In this document: positions 26,130 to 35,435 of the stretch, piece by piece
How the letters are laid out: the number at the start of each line of letters is the position of its first letter
How positions within the stretch are numbered: the stretch's first letter is position 1
Assembly: GCF_002849655.1 (NCBI RefSeq)
Contig: NZ_PDNW01000004.1
Span: 124,001-188,000 of the forward strand
Direction: 5' to 3'
Source: Pollutimonas subterranea
Lineage (GTDB): Bacteria > Pseudomonadota > Gammaproteobacteria > Burkholderiales > Burkholderiaceae_B
Length of the DNA: 64,000 nucleotides
The notes under the pieces: model-generated
Databases searched by the model: none
What the model was told of the DNA's origin: nothing
Seen by the model: only the letters and a program-made list of their open reading frames with translations
Position numbers and translations under genes: made by a program

Positions 26130-27233
26130 CTAGCCGGCTTCGTGCACCGAGGCAATATCGGATTGCGGCATATCCAGTGCAGTCGCCGCAGCGATAATTT
26201 CGCTCCAGGTGCCTGGATCAATTGGTATGCCCGCGCTGCGTCGCTGTGCGATTCGCAACCGTTCAGGCTCTCCGGGCGCAAAAATCTGGTCAGTGCCGGT
26301 CGACCTGGGCGATGCCTTGACCCATTCGATGAAAGCCTCTGCTTCGGCTTCCGTATCGGCAGCGTCGAATGCCTCCGGATTGATAATGACGGAAAGCATG
26401 CAATTGATGATGCCGCTGTGCTTGACACGTGTCTCGGCATGGGTGGTGTACCCGCCGGTCAGTGCTCCTGAAAACAACTCGCACATCATTGCAAGCCCGT
26501 GGCCTTTGTGTTCGCCGAAGGTACGCAAGGCCCCGTGCGGCGCCTCGAACATGACGCGTGGATCTGTTGTGGGCCGGCCCTGGGCATCGATCAGGCAGCC
26601 CTCAGCCACCTTGGCGCCTTTGTTATAGGCGACCCGCGCCTTGCCTTGCGCAATGCCACTGGTGGCAAAGTCAAGCACCAGAGGCTCTTTTCCCTTGCGG
26701 GGAAAGGCCGCGCAAAACGGGTTGGTACCAAATCGGCCGTCGCTGCCGCCCCATGGCGACACATGGACACTGCCCGCTACGTTCACGAAATGAAAGGAAA
26801 CCAGCCCTTGTCGTGCGCACTGCTCGGCCCAGTGGCCGATACGGCCGATATGATGGGCGTTGCGAAGGCCCACGGCGCAGATCCCCATTGCCTTGGCCCG
26901 CTCTATGCCTAGGTCCATGGCCTCGTACGCAACGACTTGTCCAAAGCCGCGAACGCCGTCCACGGTCAGCACAGCGCCGGCATCCCGCACGATGGCGACA
27001 TGTTGATTCAGCGCCAGCACCCCATCCCGCAATGACTTCACATAGCGGGGAATCATGCCTACGCCATGAGAATCGTGACCCGTAAGATTGGCCATGACCA
27101 GATGGTCGGCAACCAGGCCTGCCTCGGTTGGACTGCTTCCAGCCTTGAGCCATAAGCGCTGCACAAAACCATGCAGGGCTTGAGCATTGACCAATATATC
27201 GGAGGAGGCTTTTGTGGATTCTTGAACGGTCAT
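26130..27233 (-). CDS. Malate/L-lactate/ureidoglycolate dehydrogenase family protein
   Basis: The 367-residue protein belongs to the type-2 malate/lactate dehydrogenase family (not the Rossmann-type MDH). Seen are MANLTGHDSHGVGMIPRYV near residues 48-66, GLRNAHHIGRIGHWAEQCA near 124-142, GTNPFCAAFPRK near 170-181 and GEHKGHGLAMMCELFSGALTGG near 241-262. The histidine and arginine of GHDSHG and RYV are the usual catalytic and substrate residues. Members reduce or oxidise 2-keto and 2-hydroxy acids with NAD(P). It is divergent from the TAXI-TRAP transporter genes, so it may process the transported acid. Exact substrate is not assignable. Confidence 0.9.
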   Translation of the reverse strand: MTVQESTKASSDILVNAQALHGFVQRLWLKAGSSPTEAGLVADHLVMANLTGHDSHGVGMIPRYVKSLRDGVLALNQHVAIVRDAGAVLTVDGVRGFGQVVAYEAMDLGIERAKAMGICAVGLRNAHHIGRIGHWAEQCARQGLVSFHFVNVAGSVHVSPWGGSDGRFGTNPFCAAFPRKGKEPLVLDFATSGIAQGKARVAYNKGAKVAEGCLIDAQGRPTTDPRVMFEAPHGALRTFGEHKGHGLAMMCELFSGALTGGYTTHAETRVKHSGIINCMLSVIINPEAFDAADTEAEAEAFIEWVKASPRSTGTDQIFAPGEPERLRIAQRRSAGIPIDPGTWSEIIAAATALDMPQSDIASVHEAG

Positions 27234-27317
27234 TTATCGGCCTGAAATGTCGGAGTGCACCACCTTAACAAGCGTAATATGCGTGCCGTATTGATATAAA
27301 CCCCTAGCACTTACACC

Positions 27318-27347
27318 TTGACAGTGATTTTACCAACGGACAATACT
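27318..27347 (+). promoter_or_regulatory. Candidate promoter of the TAXI-TRAP operon
   Basis: TTGACA (27318-27323) is followed after 18 bases by AATACT (27342-27347), a four-of-six match to the -10 element. It lies about 125 bases before the first gene of the operon in a 237-base AT-richer spacer otherwise lacking genes. Confidence 0.4.
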
Positions 27348-27470
27348 GGCTGGCACCTGAGTTAAGACTCAGACACCCTATAAGCGGATTATTACAAACA
27401 CATCGCTTACGCGCCGCCCATGCAACAGAATGGCGGCCAACCATTAGACGGCAATTTGAGGAGTAGACAT

Positions 27471-28415
27471 ATGCGCATGAAACTCAAGAACAAGGCAGTG
27501 ACGGCAGGATTCCTTGCATCAGTATTGTTCGGCACGATCGCCGGCGCCCAGCAGGTTCGATTGATGACGGGCCCTCAAGGCGGCTCCTGGTACCCCCTGG
27601 GAGGCGCGATCGCGAACATCGCCGGAAAAGCCGGGGTGAAGGTTCAGGTGCTGCCTGGAGCGGGCATAGCGAATGTCAAGGCCGTGCAATTGGGCAAGGC
27701 CGATTTCGGATTTGGTAATTCGATCTCGACCGTAGACGGCGTAGCAGGTCGCGCACCTTTCGAAGCCAAGGCCGACAATGTGTGCAACGTGGCTACTCTG
27801 TATCCCCAATATTTCCAAATCGTTGCCAACGCCGATGCAAACATCGGTTCACTTGCCGACAGCAAAGGAAAGTCTATAGCAGTGCAACCCCGTGGCAACA
27901 CGGCCGAATTCATTACGGCCCAGATGCTTGAGGTCTATGGCATGACCTACAAAGACATGAGCCGTGTCAGCTATGTGTCGTATACCGACGCGGTTTCTTT
28001 GCTCAAAGACAATAACGCGCAGCTCTTTACGTTGGGAACCACCGTCCCGTCGTCGTCCATCATGGATCTGGCTTCGGCTCGTGCAATAAAGCTCATCGAA
28101 GTCCCCGACGACAAGTTCCAGGCGATGCGCAAGCTCAACCCGGGCTACACCAAGCTCACCATTCCGGCTAACAGTTATCCAGGGCAGGACAAGGATGTAC
28201 AAGCTGTGGGCTATGCCACTCACCTCATCGCCCGCTGCGATCTTGATCAAGATAGCGTCTATAAAATCCTGCAGGGCATCGTCGCCGACAAAGCAGACCT
28301 CGAAGCCATCGCCAAGGCAATGGCTCCCACAACCCTAAAGATGATGGCTGAAGATATCGGCGTACCCCTGCACAAAGGAGCTGAAAAATTCTACAAAGAG
28401 AAAGGCGCTATATAG
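27471..28415 (+). CDS. TAXI family TRAP transporter solute-binding protein
   Basis: The 314-residue protein has a signal peptide (FLASVLFGTIAGAQQ) and the TAXI signature LMTGPQGGSWYPLGGAIANIAGKAGVKVQVLPGAGIANVKAV, residues about 25-66, with the GGSW/Y and G-x-G features. KSIAVQPRGNTAEF and later GTTVPSSSIMDLA are also typical. TAXI proteins bind ligands such as glutamate or other acids in the periplasm and feed a fused TRAP permease, which follows here. ATG 27471 has GAGGAG at a good distance; a longer upstream frame is rejected. Confidence 0.92.
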   Translation: MRMKLKNKAVTAGFLASVLFGTIAGAQQVRLMTGPQGGSWYPLGGAIANIAGKAGVKVQVLPGAGIANVKAVQLGKADFGFGNSISTVDGVAGRAPFEAKADNVCNVATLYPQYFQIVANADANIGSLADSKGKSIAVQPRGNTAEFITAQMLEVYGMTYKDMSRVSYVSYTDAVSLLKDNNAQLFTLGTTVPSSSIMDLASARAIKLIEVPDDKFQAMRKLNPGYTKLTIPANSYPGQDKDVQAVGYATHLIARCDLDQDSVYKILQGIVADKADLEAIAKAMAPTTLKMMAEDIGVPLHKGAEKFYKEKGAI

Positions 28416-28428
28416 CTTAGTTGCGTAC

Positions 28429-28475
28429 CAGGCGACGTGCCGGGCATGTGATCATTTCTGCCTGCATGTCGCCTG
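28429..28475 (+). other. Intercistronic hairpin between TRAP receptor and permease
   Basis: CAGGCGAC (28429-28436) and GTCGCCTG (28468-28475) form a perfect 8-bp stem, with an inner GGCA/TGCC pair. It lies in the 95-base gap between the receptor and permease genes. No T-tract follows, so it more likely stabilises or processes the message than fully terminates it. Confidence 0.5.
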
Positions 28476-28510
28476 ATTCCTTCGCGTCATCACTTTGCAG
28501 GTGAGCCCGC

Positions 28511-30394
28511 ATGTCATATCTTCCCGCTACATGGACTGCCCGTTTGATTACTCTGGTCGGCGCCTCGATGTCGGCCTACCAACTGTACGTGGCACTCGTC
28601 GGGCCGCCCGATGCCTACGTAATGCGCGGGCTGCATCTGGCCTTCGCCCTGGCTCTGGCGTTTCTTGTCTTGCCCGGCTTGAACGGCCGTGCTGCAAAAG
28701 TGGGCATCGTCGATATCCTTTTCCTGCTGGTAGCGGTTGCGGGCGCACTTTATCCGTCGCTGAACCTGGACTACATCGTCTACCGGATGCCGTATGTCGA
28801 TGATCCGACCGTCTACGATTACGTGTTCGGCACTGCGCTGGTCCTGATGCTGCTTGAGGCCACACGACGGGCCACAGGACTGGCGCTACCTATCATTGCT
28901 GTGGTTTTCATCGCGTACGGGCTGACCTTGGGCAATCAGTCCTTCGCTGCAATGTTTGACCAAATCTACCTGACCACCGAAGGGATATTCGGCATTCCCC
29001 TCTACGTGTCGGCCACCTACGTCATGCTGTTTATCTTGTTCGGCGCCTTCGTGGAGCGCAGCGGGGCTGGACAATTATTCATGGACTTTGCCCTTGCATT
29101 GGCGGGACACAGTGCCGGCGGACCAGCCAAAGTAGCAGTCATCACCAGCAGCTTGTTTGGCACCGTCTCTGGCAGTGCCGTCGCCAACGTCATGACGACC
29201 GGCACGTTTACCATTCCGCTGATGAAGCGCACCGGGTACAACGCTGGTTTTGCCGGCGCCGTCGAAGCGGTCGCCTCGACCGGCGGCCAGCTGATGCCGC
29301 CCATCATGGGCGCGGCGGCCTTCGTCATGGCCGAATTCCTGGGTGTTTCGTACCTCACGGTGGCGGCATTCGCGGTGTTGCCGGCCATTCTGTATTACAT
29401 CGCTGTATTCATGGCTGTGCACTTCGAAGCCAAGCGCATCGGCTTGAAGGGCCTGCCCAAGCCTGACCTTCCCCGCATAGGTGCCGTGCTCCGCGAACGC
29501 GGCCATCTGTTCCTGCCGCTCTTTGTCATCATCATCACATTGCTCATGGGCTACAGCGCCGCCTTCGCCGCCCTAAGCGGTATTGCCTCTGTCATACCTA
29601 CCACATGGCTGCGTGCCAGTACACGGCGCGTCTTCACGCTATCGGCCATTATTGAAACGCTGGAAGCCGGTGCCCGCAATACCATTGTCGTGGCGCTGGC
29701 GTGCGCCACCGCAGGCATTGTCATTGGCGCCATTACCCTCACCGGCCTGGGCTTGAGCTTTACGGGCGTGGTCCTGGCCATTTCCCAGGACTCGTTGATA
29801 CTGGCATTGGTATTGACCATGGCGGCCGGAATTTTGCTGGGTATGGGTCTACCCACGACACCAGCTTATATCGTGCAAGTAGCATTGCTGGTTCCTGCCC
29901 TCGTGAAGCTGGGCGTCCAGGTCGAGGCTGCCCACTTGTTCGTACTGTACTTTGCCGTTCTATCCGCCATCACGCCGCCAGTAGCAATGGCGGTCTATGC
30001 CGCGAACGGAATATCGCGCGCAGGCCTCATGGAGACCAGCTGGGCAGCCGTCAAGCTTGGGCTTACCGGCTATATCATTCCCTTCATGTTCGTTTTTTCA
30101 CCGTCGCTGCTGCTGATCGGCGACGTGGGAACTGTCATGCTGACCATCGTGACGGCAACCGTGGGGGTCACATGCCTGGCAGCAGGCTTGCACGGGTACT
30201 TTTTCTTTGGCCCTGTCCGCTACTGGGAACGCGCCATGCTGCTGGTGGCTGCCATTACCCTGATCAAGCCCGGTATCATTACCGACCTGATTGGTGCAGG
30301 CCTGATAGGCCTGACCATACTGAGCCAATTGTATGTAAAACCGGCGTTGACACCATCGCTACCGGCAGAAGAAAAGAACAGCACCTCCGTATAG
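28511..30394 (+). CDS. TRAP transporter fused permease (DctQM type, TAXI-associated)
   Basis: The 627-residue membrane protein has roughly 15 or more hydrophobic segments: an N-terminal DctQ-like part (residues 1-110) followed by a DctM large subunit. Conserved DctM-type blocks include FGTVSGSAVANVMTTG near residues 215-230, VEAVASTGGQLMPPIMGAAAFVMAEFLG near 251-278 and GMGLPTTPAYIVQVALLVPALV near 443-464. Fused QM permeases pair with TAXI receptors such as the gene just upstream. Transport would use a Na+ or H+ gradient, importing an organic acid or amino acid. The operon ends at a strong hairpin. Confidence 0.93.
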   Translation: MSYLPATWTARLITLVGASMSAYQLYVALVGPPDAYVMRGLHLAFALALAFLVLPGLNGRAAKVGIVDILFLLVAVAGALYPSLNLDYIVYRMPYVDDPTVYDYVFGTALVLMLLEATRRATGLALPIIAVVFIAYGLTLGNQSFAAMFDQIYLTTEGIFGIPLYVSATYVMLFILFGAFVERSGAGQLFMDFALALAGHSAGGPAKVAVITSSLFGTVSGSAVANVMTTGTFTIPLMKRTGYNAGFAGAVEAVASTGGQLMPPIMGAAAFVMAEFLGVSYLTVAAFAVLPAILYYIAVFMAVHFEAKRIGLKGLPKPDLPRIGAVLRERGHLFLPLFVIIITLLMGYSAAFAALSGIASVIPTTWLRASTRRVFTLSAIIETLEAGARNTIVVALACATAGIVIGAITLTGLGLSFTGVVLAISQDSLILALVLTMAAGILLGMGLPTTPAYIVQVALLVPALVKLGVQVEAAHLFVLYFAVLSAITPPVAMAVYAANGISRAGLMETSWAAVKLGLTGYIIPFMFVFSPSLLLIGDVGTVMLTIVTATVGVTCLAAGLHGYFFFGPVRYWERAMLLVAAITLIKPGIITDLIGAGLIGLTILSQLYVKPALTPSLPAEEKNSTSV

Positions 30395-30409
30395 CCTTTA
30401 CTTGAAACA

Positions 30410-30433
30410 GGCGGCGCATGATTCGCCGCCTTA
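30410..30433. terminator. Terminator between convergent genes
   Basis: GGCGGCG (30410-30416) and CGCCGCC (30424-30430) form a 7-bp GC stem with a 7-base loop, followed by TTATTACTT. It ends the TRAP operon and, being between convergent genes, may serve the small minus-strand gene too. Confidence 0.65.
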
Positions 30434-30673
30434 TTACTTCTTGCCACCAATCGGCCGCAACTGGACCTTGCCGTAACGCACCACAGTCTTGAGCCGGCCG
30501 CCTTCGACCGTTGCGCGGCCTTTGTCGTCATAGGCGATGACTTCGCACATGCCGAGCTCTTCGTCCGCGGTGATGCAACCTTTTATCAATTGACCATCCA
30601 AAAAGACATCGTAGCGTCCGTACTGCAAAGTCGCATGGCCGGGATCGTCTTTATTGACCGACACTCTCATCAT
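30434..30673 (-). CDS. Small hypothetical protein
   Basis: The 79-residue protein reads as an all-beta domain with VSVNKDDPGHATLQYGRYDVFLDGQLIKGCITADEELG followed by a KTVVRYGKVQLRP ending. No signal peptide, membrane segment or catalytic motif is visible and I do not recognise the family. Two ATG codons are adjacent at the start with AGGTTAG just before. It lies 21 bases downstream of the histidine kinase gene and may be translated from the same message. The conserved-looking composition supports a real gene, but not a function. Confidence 0.6.
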   Translation of the reverse strand: MMRVSVNKDDPGHATLQYGRYDVFLDGQLIKGCITADEELGMCEVIAYDDKGRATVEGGRLKTVVRYGKVQLRPIGGKK

Positions 30674-30694
30674 CTAACCTTTGCCAATGCATCT

Positions 30695-33205
30695 TCATCG
30701 CCCGATGAGATCGCGTATTTTGCTGCCCATGCTCGCCATGGTGAACGGCTTGGTCATCACTTCCATTCCGCTATCCAGCAAACCATTGCGCACGATGGCG
30801 TTTTCGGCATAGCCGGTGACGAACAATACCTTCAGACCGGGGCGGCTTACCCGCGCTGCGTCGGCAACCTGGCGGCCGTTCATGCCGCCCGGCAGTCCCA
30901 CGTCGGTAATGAGAAGATCGACGTCGTCTTCCGATTCGAGCAGTTTCAAGCCTGACGGCCCGTCCGCCGCTTCGAGGGCAATATAGCCGTTATCTTCAAG
31001 CACTTCGACCATCAGTTGCCGCAGTGCCGGTTCATCGTCGATGACCACCACGGTCTCGCCGCGGCCCGAGGCCGCCACGGCGGCATTGCTGACTTCCCTG
31101 GGGGCATCGGCGGTGCCTGCATGGCGAGGCAAGTAAACACTCATCGTGGTGCCCATCCCGACCTCCGAGTAAATCTGCACCTGTCCGCCGGATTGCCGCA
31201 TGAAACCATAAATCATCGAGAGCCCGAGCCCTGTGCCCTGCCCCAGCGGCTTGGTGGTAAAAAAAGGATCGAAAGCCTGGGAGATCACGTCGGGCGGCAT
31301 GCCGGATCCTGTGTCGGTGACCTTAAGCACAACGTACTCGCCCGGTGGAAGCGCCCGTTCGCGGGCCGCCCTTGCGTCAAGTGCCTTGTTCTCGGTTTCG
31401 ATAGTGAGGCGGCCTCCGTCGGGAGACATGGCGTCCCGGGCATTGATGCAAAGATTCAGCAGCGCGTTCTCCAGCTGGGATGGGTCGACGAGAGTTGACC
31501 AAAGGCCCTCGAAACCCACGATATACACGTCGATATCAGGGCCGACCGTACGGCGGATCAGGTCTTCCATGTCTGCGATAAGCCGGTTGGTATCGGTGGG
31601 CTTGGGCGCCAGCGTCTGGCGCCGGGAAAAAGCCAGCAAGCGTTGCGTCAAACCTGCAGCCCGGCGCGCCGAACCTTGCGCCCCGCTGATGTAGTGGTCC
31701 AGATCGGACAGGCGGCCCTGTTCCAGGCGCATCTCCAACATTTCAAGGTTGCCGCTAATGCCCGCCAGCAAGTTATTGAAGTCGTGGGCAATGCCGCCGG
31801 TCAGCTGGCCGATGGCTTCCATTTTTTCCGACTGGCGCAAGGCGTCGCGCGCAACAGCAAGCTCTTCCTCGGCTTCTTTCTGGCTGGTAATGTCACGTCC
31901 GATACAGTAATAGGCATCGTTGAACGGTGCCGCCGCCCATACAAACCAGTTGTATTGGCCATCTTTACGCCGGTATCGGCATTCGAAACGTGTAATGGGC
32001 TTGCCCTTCTCGAGGCGTTCGAATGCTTCCAGCAGCTCGTGCCGCTCGTCGGGGTGAAGCAAGTCGACAAACGAGATCCCCTCGATTTCGGTCTCGGTCC
32101 AGCCCAGCACGTTCAACCAGGCAGGATTTACGCTTTCGAATTGTCCGTTCACTGACAACACGCCAAGCAAATCCGGGCTGATCTGCCAGAAGCGCCCGCC
32201 CACAGCCGAACGCTCCATCACTTCGCGCTCGAGATACATGTTGAGCTCGCGCAAACGCGATTCGCTTTCACGCAATGCCGCATCAGCGAGCGCCCGGTCC
32301 GTAACGTCGAAGCCTTCGACAAAAATTCCGCTTATCGAGCCATCGGCATCGACGATAGGCTCGTAGATGAAATCAATGAAGCGTTCTTCAAAGGATGCGC
32401 CCGGGGTACGCGCCAAGCGTAGCGATTTCTGTTGTGCCACAAAGCGCTCGCCGGTGGCGTAAACCTGATCGAGCAGCTCTTTATAGCCCTGGTCTTTTAT
32501 ATCGGGTACGGCATCGAGGGCCGGCCTGCCGATGTAGTCCCGGTCTCCGGCCAGCTGTATATAGGCATCATTCACAAATTCGAAGATGTGGTTCGGCCCA
32601 CGAAGAATGGCGATGAATCCAGGTGCGCACTGAAAGAGCCGCCTTTGTCTTTCGATGGCTAGCGCCAGGCGTTTCTTGGCCATGACGTTTTGTGTTGTTT
32701 CAGTACAGACGACCAGGACGCCGCCCACGCCTCCGGGCACGGACTCGTCGTCGATGGGACTGTAGCTGTAGGTCCAGTAAACGTCTTCACGTCGTCCGTG
32801 GCGGGTTATCGGGACAAGATGATTTTCATTCCAGGTTGCCGGCCCGCCCGCCATGACCTGCTCGATCTGGGGACCGATTATGTCCCAGATCTCTTCCCAG
32901 ACCTGCCGGGCAGGCTGGCCCAGGGATTGCGGATGGCGCTCGGGACCGATCGACTCTCGGTAAGCGTCGTTGTACAGGCAAGCGCCGTCCTGGCCCCACC
33001 AGATATACATGGGATGGCCCGTATTCAACAAAAGACGTACGGCCGTGCGTAAGGATTGAGGCCAAGCTGAAGGAGGCCCCAGCGACGACGCGGACCAGTC
33101 ATGCGAGCGCATCAGCGCGCCCATTTCTCCGCCGCCATGAAGGAAGCGAAAGTCAGGCGAGAGAGCGGTCTTGCCGCCTACGATTCCTGTATTCTGAGTA
33201 TCCAT
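30695..33205 (-). CDS. PAS-domain hybrid sensor histidine kinase
   Basis: The 836-residue protein has three PAS/PAC regions (about residues 50-175, 190-310 and 325-450), a HisKA domain with phospho-acceptor histidine in [19 protein letters not shown] near residue 473, an HATPase domain with N-box [11 protein letters not shown]1 box DTGSGMP and G2 box [10 protein letters not shown], and a C-terminal receiver ([14 protein letters not shown]) with phospho-acceptor aspartate in [11 protein letters not shown]. No membrane segment is seen, so it is cytoplasmic. The GIAHDFNN box is typical of kinases that transfer phosphate to their own or a separate receiver. No response regulator with DNA-binding domain lies nearby. 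The signal is unknown. Confidence 0.93.
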   Translation of the reverse strand: MDTQNTGIVGGKTALSPDFRFLHGGGEMGALMRSHDWSASSLGPPSAWPQSLRTAVRLLLNTGHPMYIWWGQDGACLYNDAYRESIGPERHPQSLGQPARQVWEEIWDIIGPQIEQVMAGGPATWNENHLVPITRHGRREDVYWTYSYSPIDDESVPGGVGGVLVVCTETTQNVMAKKRLALAIERQRRLFQCAPGFIAILRGPNHIFEFVNDAYIQLAGDRDYIGRPALDAVPDIKDQGYKELLDQVYATGERFVAQQKSLRLARTPGASFEERFIDFIYEPIVDADGSISGIFVEGFDVTDRALADAALRESESRLRELNMYLEREVMERSAVGGRFWQISPDLLGVLSVNGQFESVNPAWLNVLGWTETEIEGISFVDLLHPDERHELLEAFERLEKGKPITRFECRYRRKDGQYNWFVWAAAPFNDAYYCIGRDITSQKEAEEELAVARDALRQSEKMEAIGQLTGGIAHDFNNLLAGISGNLEMLEMRLEQGRLSDLDHYISGAQGSARRAAGLTQRLLAFSRRQTLAPKPTDTNRLIADMEDLIRRTVGPDIDVYIVGFEGLWSTLVDPSQLENALLNLCINARDAMSPDGGRLTIETENKALDARAARERALPPGEYVVLKVTDTGSGMPPDVISQAFDPFFTTKPLGQGTGLGLSMIYGFMRQSGGQVQIYSEVGMGTTMSVYLPRHAGTADAPREVSNAAVAASGRGETVVVIDDEPALRQLMVEVLEDNGYIALEAADGPSGLKLLESEDDVDLLITDVGLPGGMNGRQVADAARVSRPGLKVLFVTGYAENAIVRNGLLDSGMEVMTKPFTMASMGSKIRDLIGR

Positions 33206-33239
33206 GATCGCTTAAGGTAGTGGCAGTGTTCAACGAGAG

Positions 33240-33917
33240 TCATGAATGAAAAGTCACGAACTCGTCAAGGCCGATACGCGGCGGCCTGAACCGATTGGCC
33301 AGGCAGTCGGTGTCTTCATAGCCCATCGAGATGCCGCAAATTACCGTTCGTCCATCGTCGATGCCCAATTGGCTTTTTACGATATCCGGATAGTTGGCCA
33401 GCGCGGCTTGCGGACATGTGTGCAGGCCGCAGCCTCGCGCCGCGACCATGATGTTCTGCAGGAACATGCCGTAATCCAGCCAACTGCCCTGCTGCAAATC
33501 ATTGTCTATGGAAAAGATAAGGACGACCGGAGCACCGAAGAAGCTGTAGTTACGCCCGTGCTGCTGCGCCGATGCCTGGCGGTCGCCCTTTTGTATACCG
33601 AGGGTTTCATACAATCCCCATCCGGTCTCGCGCCGGCGTTCGATGTAGGGACTGCGCCAGTTGACGGGATAATAGTCGTATTCGCGGCTTTCGGGCCGCT
33701 TCCGGTTATGGGCATCGAGTAATTGGCGCGAGAGCTCGTCGCGTTTTTCGCCCATGACGACATGGACGTGCCAGGGCTGGATATTGCTGCCACTGGGCGC
33801 GTACGACGCCGTGGCAAGAATCTTGTTGATGAGGTCGATGCCGACCGGTTCAGGAAGAAACCCCCTGACACTACGCCGAGACGTAATCGCATCGACGACT
33901 ATGTCGAATTCATTCAT
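33240..33917 (-). CDS. Nitroreductase family protein
   Basis: The 225-residue protein starts with the FMN-binding TSRRSVRGFLPEPV near residues 12-25 and has ATASYAPSGSNIQPWHVHVV near 36-55, and the later MFLQNIMVAARGCGLHTCPQAALANY block. This is the normal layout of FMN-dependent, NAD(P)H-using nitroreductases, which act as dimers on nitroaromatics, quinones or flavins. It lies 34 bases upstream of the histidine kinase on the same strand, and the two could be co-transcribed. The natural substrate is unknown. Confidence 0.92.
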   Translation of the reverse strand: MNEFDIVVDAITSRRSVRGFLPEPVGIDLINKILATASYAPSGSNIQPWHVHVVMGEKRDELSRQLLDAHNRKRPESREYDYYPVNWRSPYIERRRETGWGLYETLGIQKGDRQASAQQHGRNYSFFGAPVVLIFSIDNDLQQGSWLDYGMFLQNIMVAARGCGLHTCPQAALANYPDIVKSQLGIDDGRTVICGISMGYEDTDCLANRFRPPRIGLDEFVTFHS

Positions 33918-34012
33918 GCTTTGCTTCCTGTAGGACAGTAAGGCGAGGGACTATTCTATACGCAGTGCCAAGGCAAAGACCGGTAGCCCCTTAACAAACC
34001 CTGGAGAAACTG

Positions 34013-34456
34013 ATGACTGAATCGCTACATATAGTCTGTCCGGATTGCGATACCGTAAATCGCATTCCTCGAGAGCGCCTGCATGATCAACCCAGCTGCG
34101 GAAAATGCAAGCAGGCGCTGTTTGCCGGTAAGCCCCTGGACCTGACCAGCAAGCGCTTCCCCCAGCATATTTCACGTAACGACATTCCCGTACTGGTGGA
34201 TTTCTGGGCGCCGTGGTGTGGTCCTTGCCTGAGCATGGCGCCAGCCTATGCCCAGGCGGCCCAACAACTGGAGCCCATGCTGCGTGTGGCCAAGCTGGAC
34301 ACCGAAGCGGCCCAGGAATTGGCAGCCGGTTACTCCATACGAAGCATACCCACCTTGGCGCTATTCAAGGGCGGACGCGAGATAGCCCGTCAAGCCGGCG
34401 CCATGAGCGCCTCTGACATCATTGCATGGGCACGGCGCCATGCCGGTCTGGCATGA
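34013..34456 (+). CDS. trxC: Thioredoxin 2 (TrxC)
   Basis: The 147-residue protein has an N-terminal zinc ribbon with two CxxC pairs, CPDCDTVNRIP and CGKC near residues 9-12 and 29-32, then a thioredoxin domain with the active site FWAPWCGPC near residues 64-72 and the cis-proline SIPTLALFKGG. This two-part structure defines TrxC. It reduces disulfides in the cytoplasm and is oxidative-stress linked in E. coli. It appears to be monocistronic here. The start has CTGGAGA at a good distance. Confidence 0.95.
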   Translation: MTESLHIVCPDCDTVNRIPRERLHDQPSCGKCKQALFAGKPLDLTSKRFPQHISRNDIPVLVDFWAPWCGPCLSMAPAYAQAAQQLEPMLRVAKLDTEAAQELAAGYSIRSIPTLALFKGGREIARQAGAMSASDIIAWARRHAGLA

Positions 34457-34515
34457 CGGCGCCTGCTTCGCGCAATGCTACCGGATCGTAGCGGACAACG
34501 ATCGGTTGCCAGGCG

Positions 34516-35025
34516 TCAATATTGGCCCATGAAGTCGCGCTTTCCGACTTCCACACCATTGTGGCGCAAAATTGCGTAGGCGGTAGTGACATGAAAAAAG
34601 AATTGCGGCAGGCCGTAAGTCAGCAAATACGATTGGCCATTGAACTTCTTTTCTTTGGGTGTACCAGGGCGAGTCACAATGCTGCGGTCTTCGTTGCCGT
34701 CGATCTGGTCGGCAGAAAAGCCGTCGATAAAAGCCAGCGACTTGGCGATCAACCCATGCAGATCCGCAAAAGTCGGTTCGATGTCGTCATACTTGGGCAC
34801 GTCGGCACCAGCCAGTCGTGCCGACACACCACGGGCGAAATCAGCGGCCACTTCCACTTGGCGAGCCAGCGGAAACATATCGGGGAAAAGACGTGCCTGC
34901 AACAAGGCAGCGGGATCAATTTTCCGGGCCTCCGCATGTTCTTCGGCCTTGCTGAGCAAGGCATCCAGGCTGTTCAGCATTTGCTTGAAAACAGGAACTG
35001 AAGCGGCATAGAGGGAAATTGTCAT
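34516..35025 (-). CDS. DUF1993 domain-containing protein
   Basis: The 169-residue protein is helical and matches DUF1993: SLYAASVPVFKQMLNSLDALLSKAEEHA at the N-terminus, then LFPDMFPLARQVEVAADFARGVSARLAG, and FFFHVTTAYAILRHNGVEVGKRDFMG at the end. Relatives have a DinB-like four-helix fold; their function is not known. ATG 35025 is chosen because GGAG precedes it and the family begins here; a longer upstream frame lacks similarity. Its position next to the oxidase cluster may be incidental. Confidence 0.9.
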   Translation of the reverse strand: MTISLYAASVPVFKQMLNSLDALLSKAEEHAEARKIDPAALLQARLFPDMFPLARQVEVAADFARGVSARLAGADVPKYDDIEPTFADLHGLIAKSLAFIDGFSADQIDGNEDRSIVTRPGTPKEKKFNGQSYLLTYGLPQFFFHVTTAYAILRHNGVEVGKRDFMGQY

Positions 35026-35072
35026 GGAGACTCCGAGGTAAGAGGACAGATGATTATAGTCATCGTGGAATC

Positions 35073-35435
35073 TTAGGCGCAGACGGGCATCCAGAGCAGG
35101 GGAAGCCCGATGGCCACGGTCGATACGAAACCGGAGATATCCACCGTCAGGGTCAAGACAGACATGAAACGGGACAGCGGTTGTGCGCTCCCCGCTACGC
35201 GCGTCAGGCGCAGCGACGACAGGCTGCGCGCCGCCAGCCATAAAAGGACCGCCAACGAGATTGCCCAGATCAGTACCAGCAGCCATGTCAGCATGGGCAA
35301 GCCGAATGCCTCGTCCAGCAGCACGCGGTACCGGCATCCCAGCGCATGGCCACCATACAGGGCGACAAAACACAGCATCCATATCGCAAGCCCCGTCATG
35401 GCGCGCCACAAGCTGGGACTACGTGCCGCGGTCAT
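35073..35435 (-). CDS. Small membrane protein of the cytochrome oxidase cluster
   Basis: The 120-residue product has about three hydrophobic segments (residues 13-33, 48-67 and 93-115). Its ATG overlaps the oxidase I/III stop (ATGA), so it is translationally coupled to that subunit. I recognise no family. Position and size suggest a small accessory subunit or assembly factor of the oxidase, which is an inference from context. Confidence 0.7.
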   Translation of the reverse strand: MTAARSPSLWRAMTGLAIWMLCFVALYGGHALGCRYRVLLDEAFGLPMLTWLLVLIWAISLAVLLWLAARSLSSLRLTRVAGSAQPLSRFMSVLTLTVDISGFVSTVAIGLPLLWMPVCA

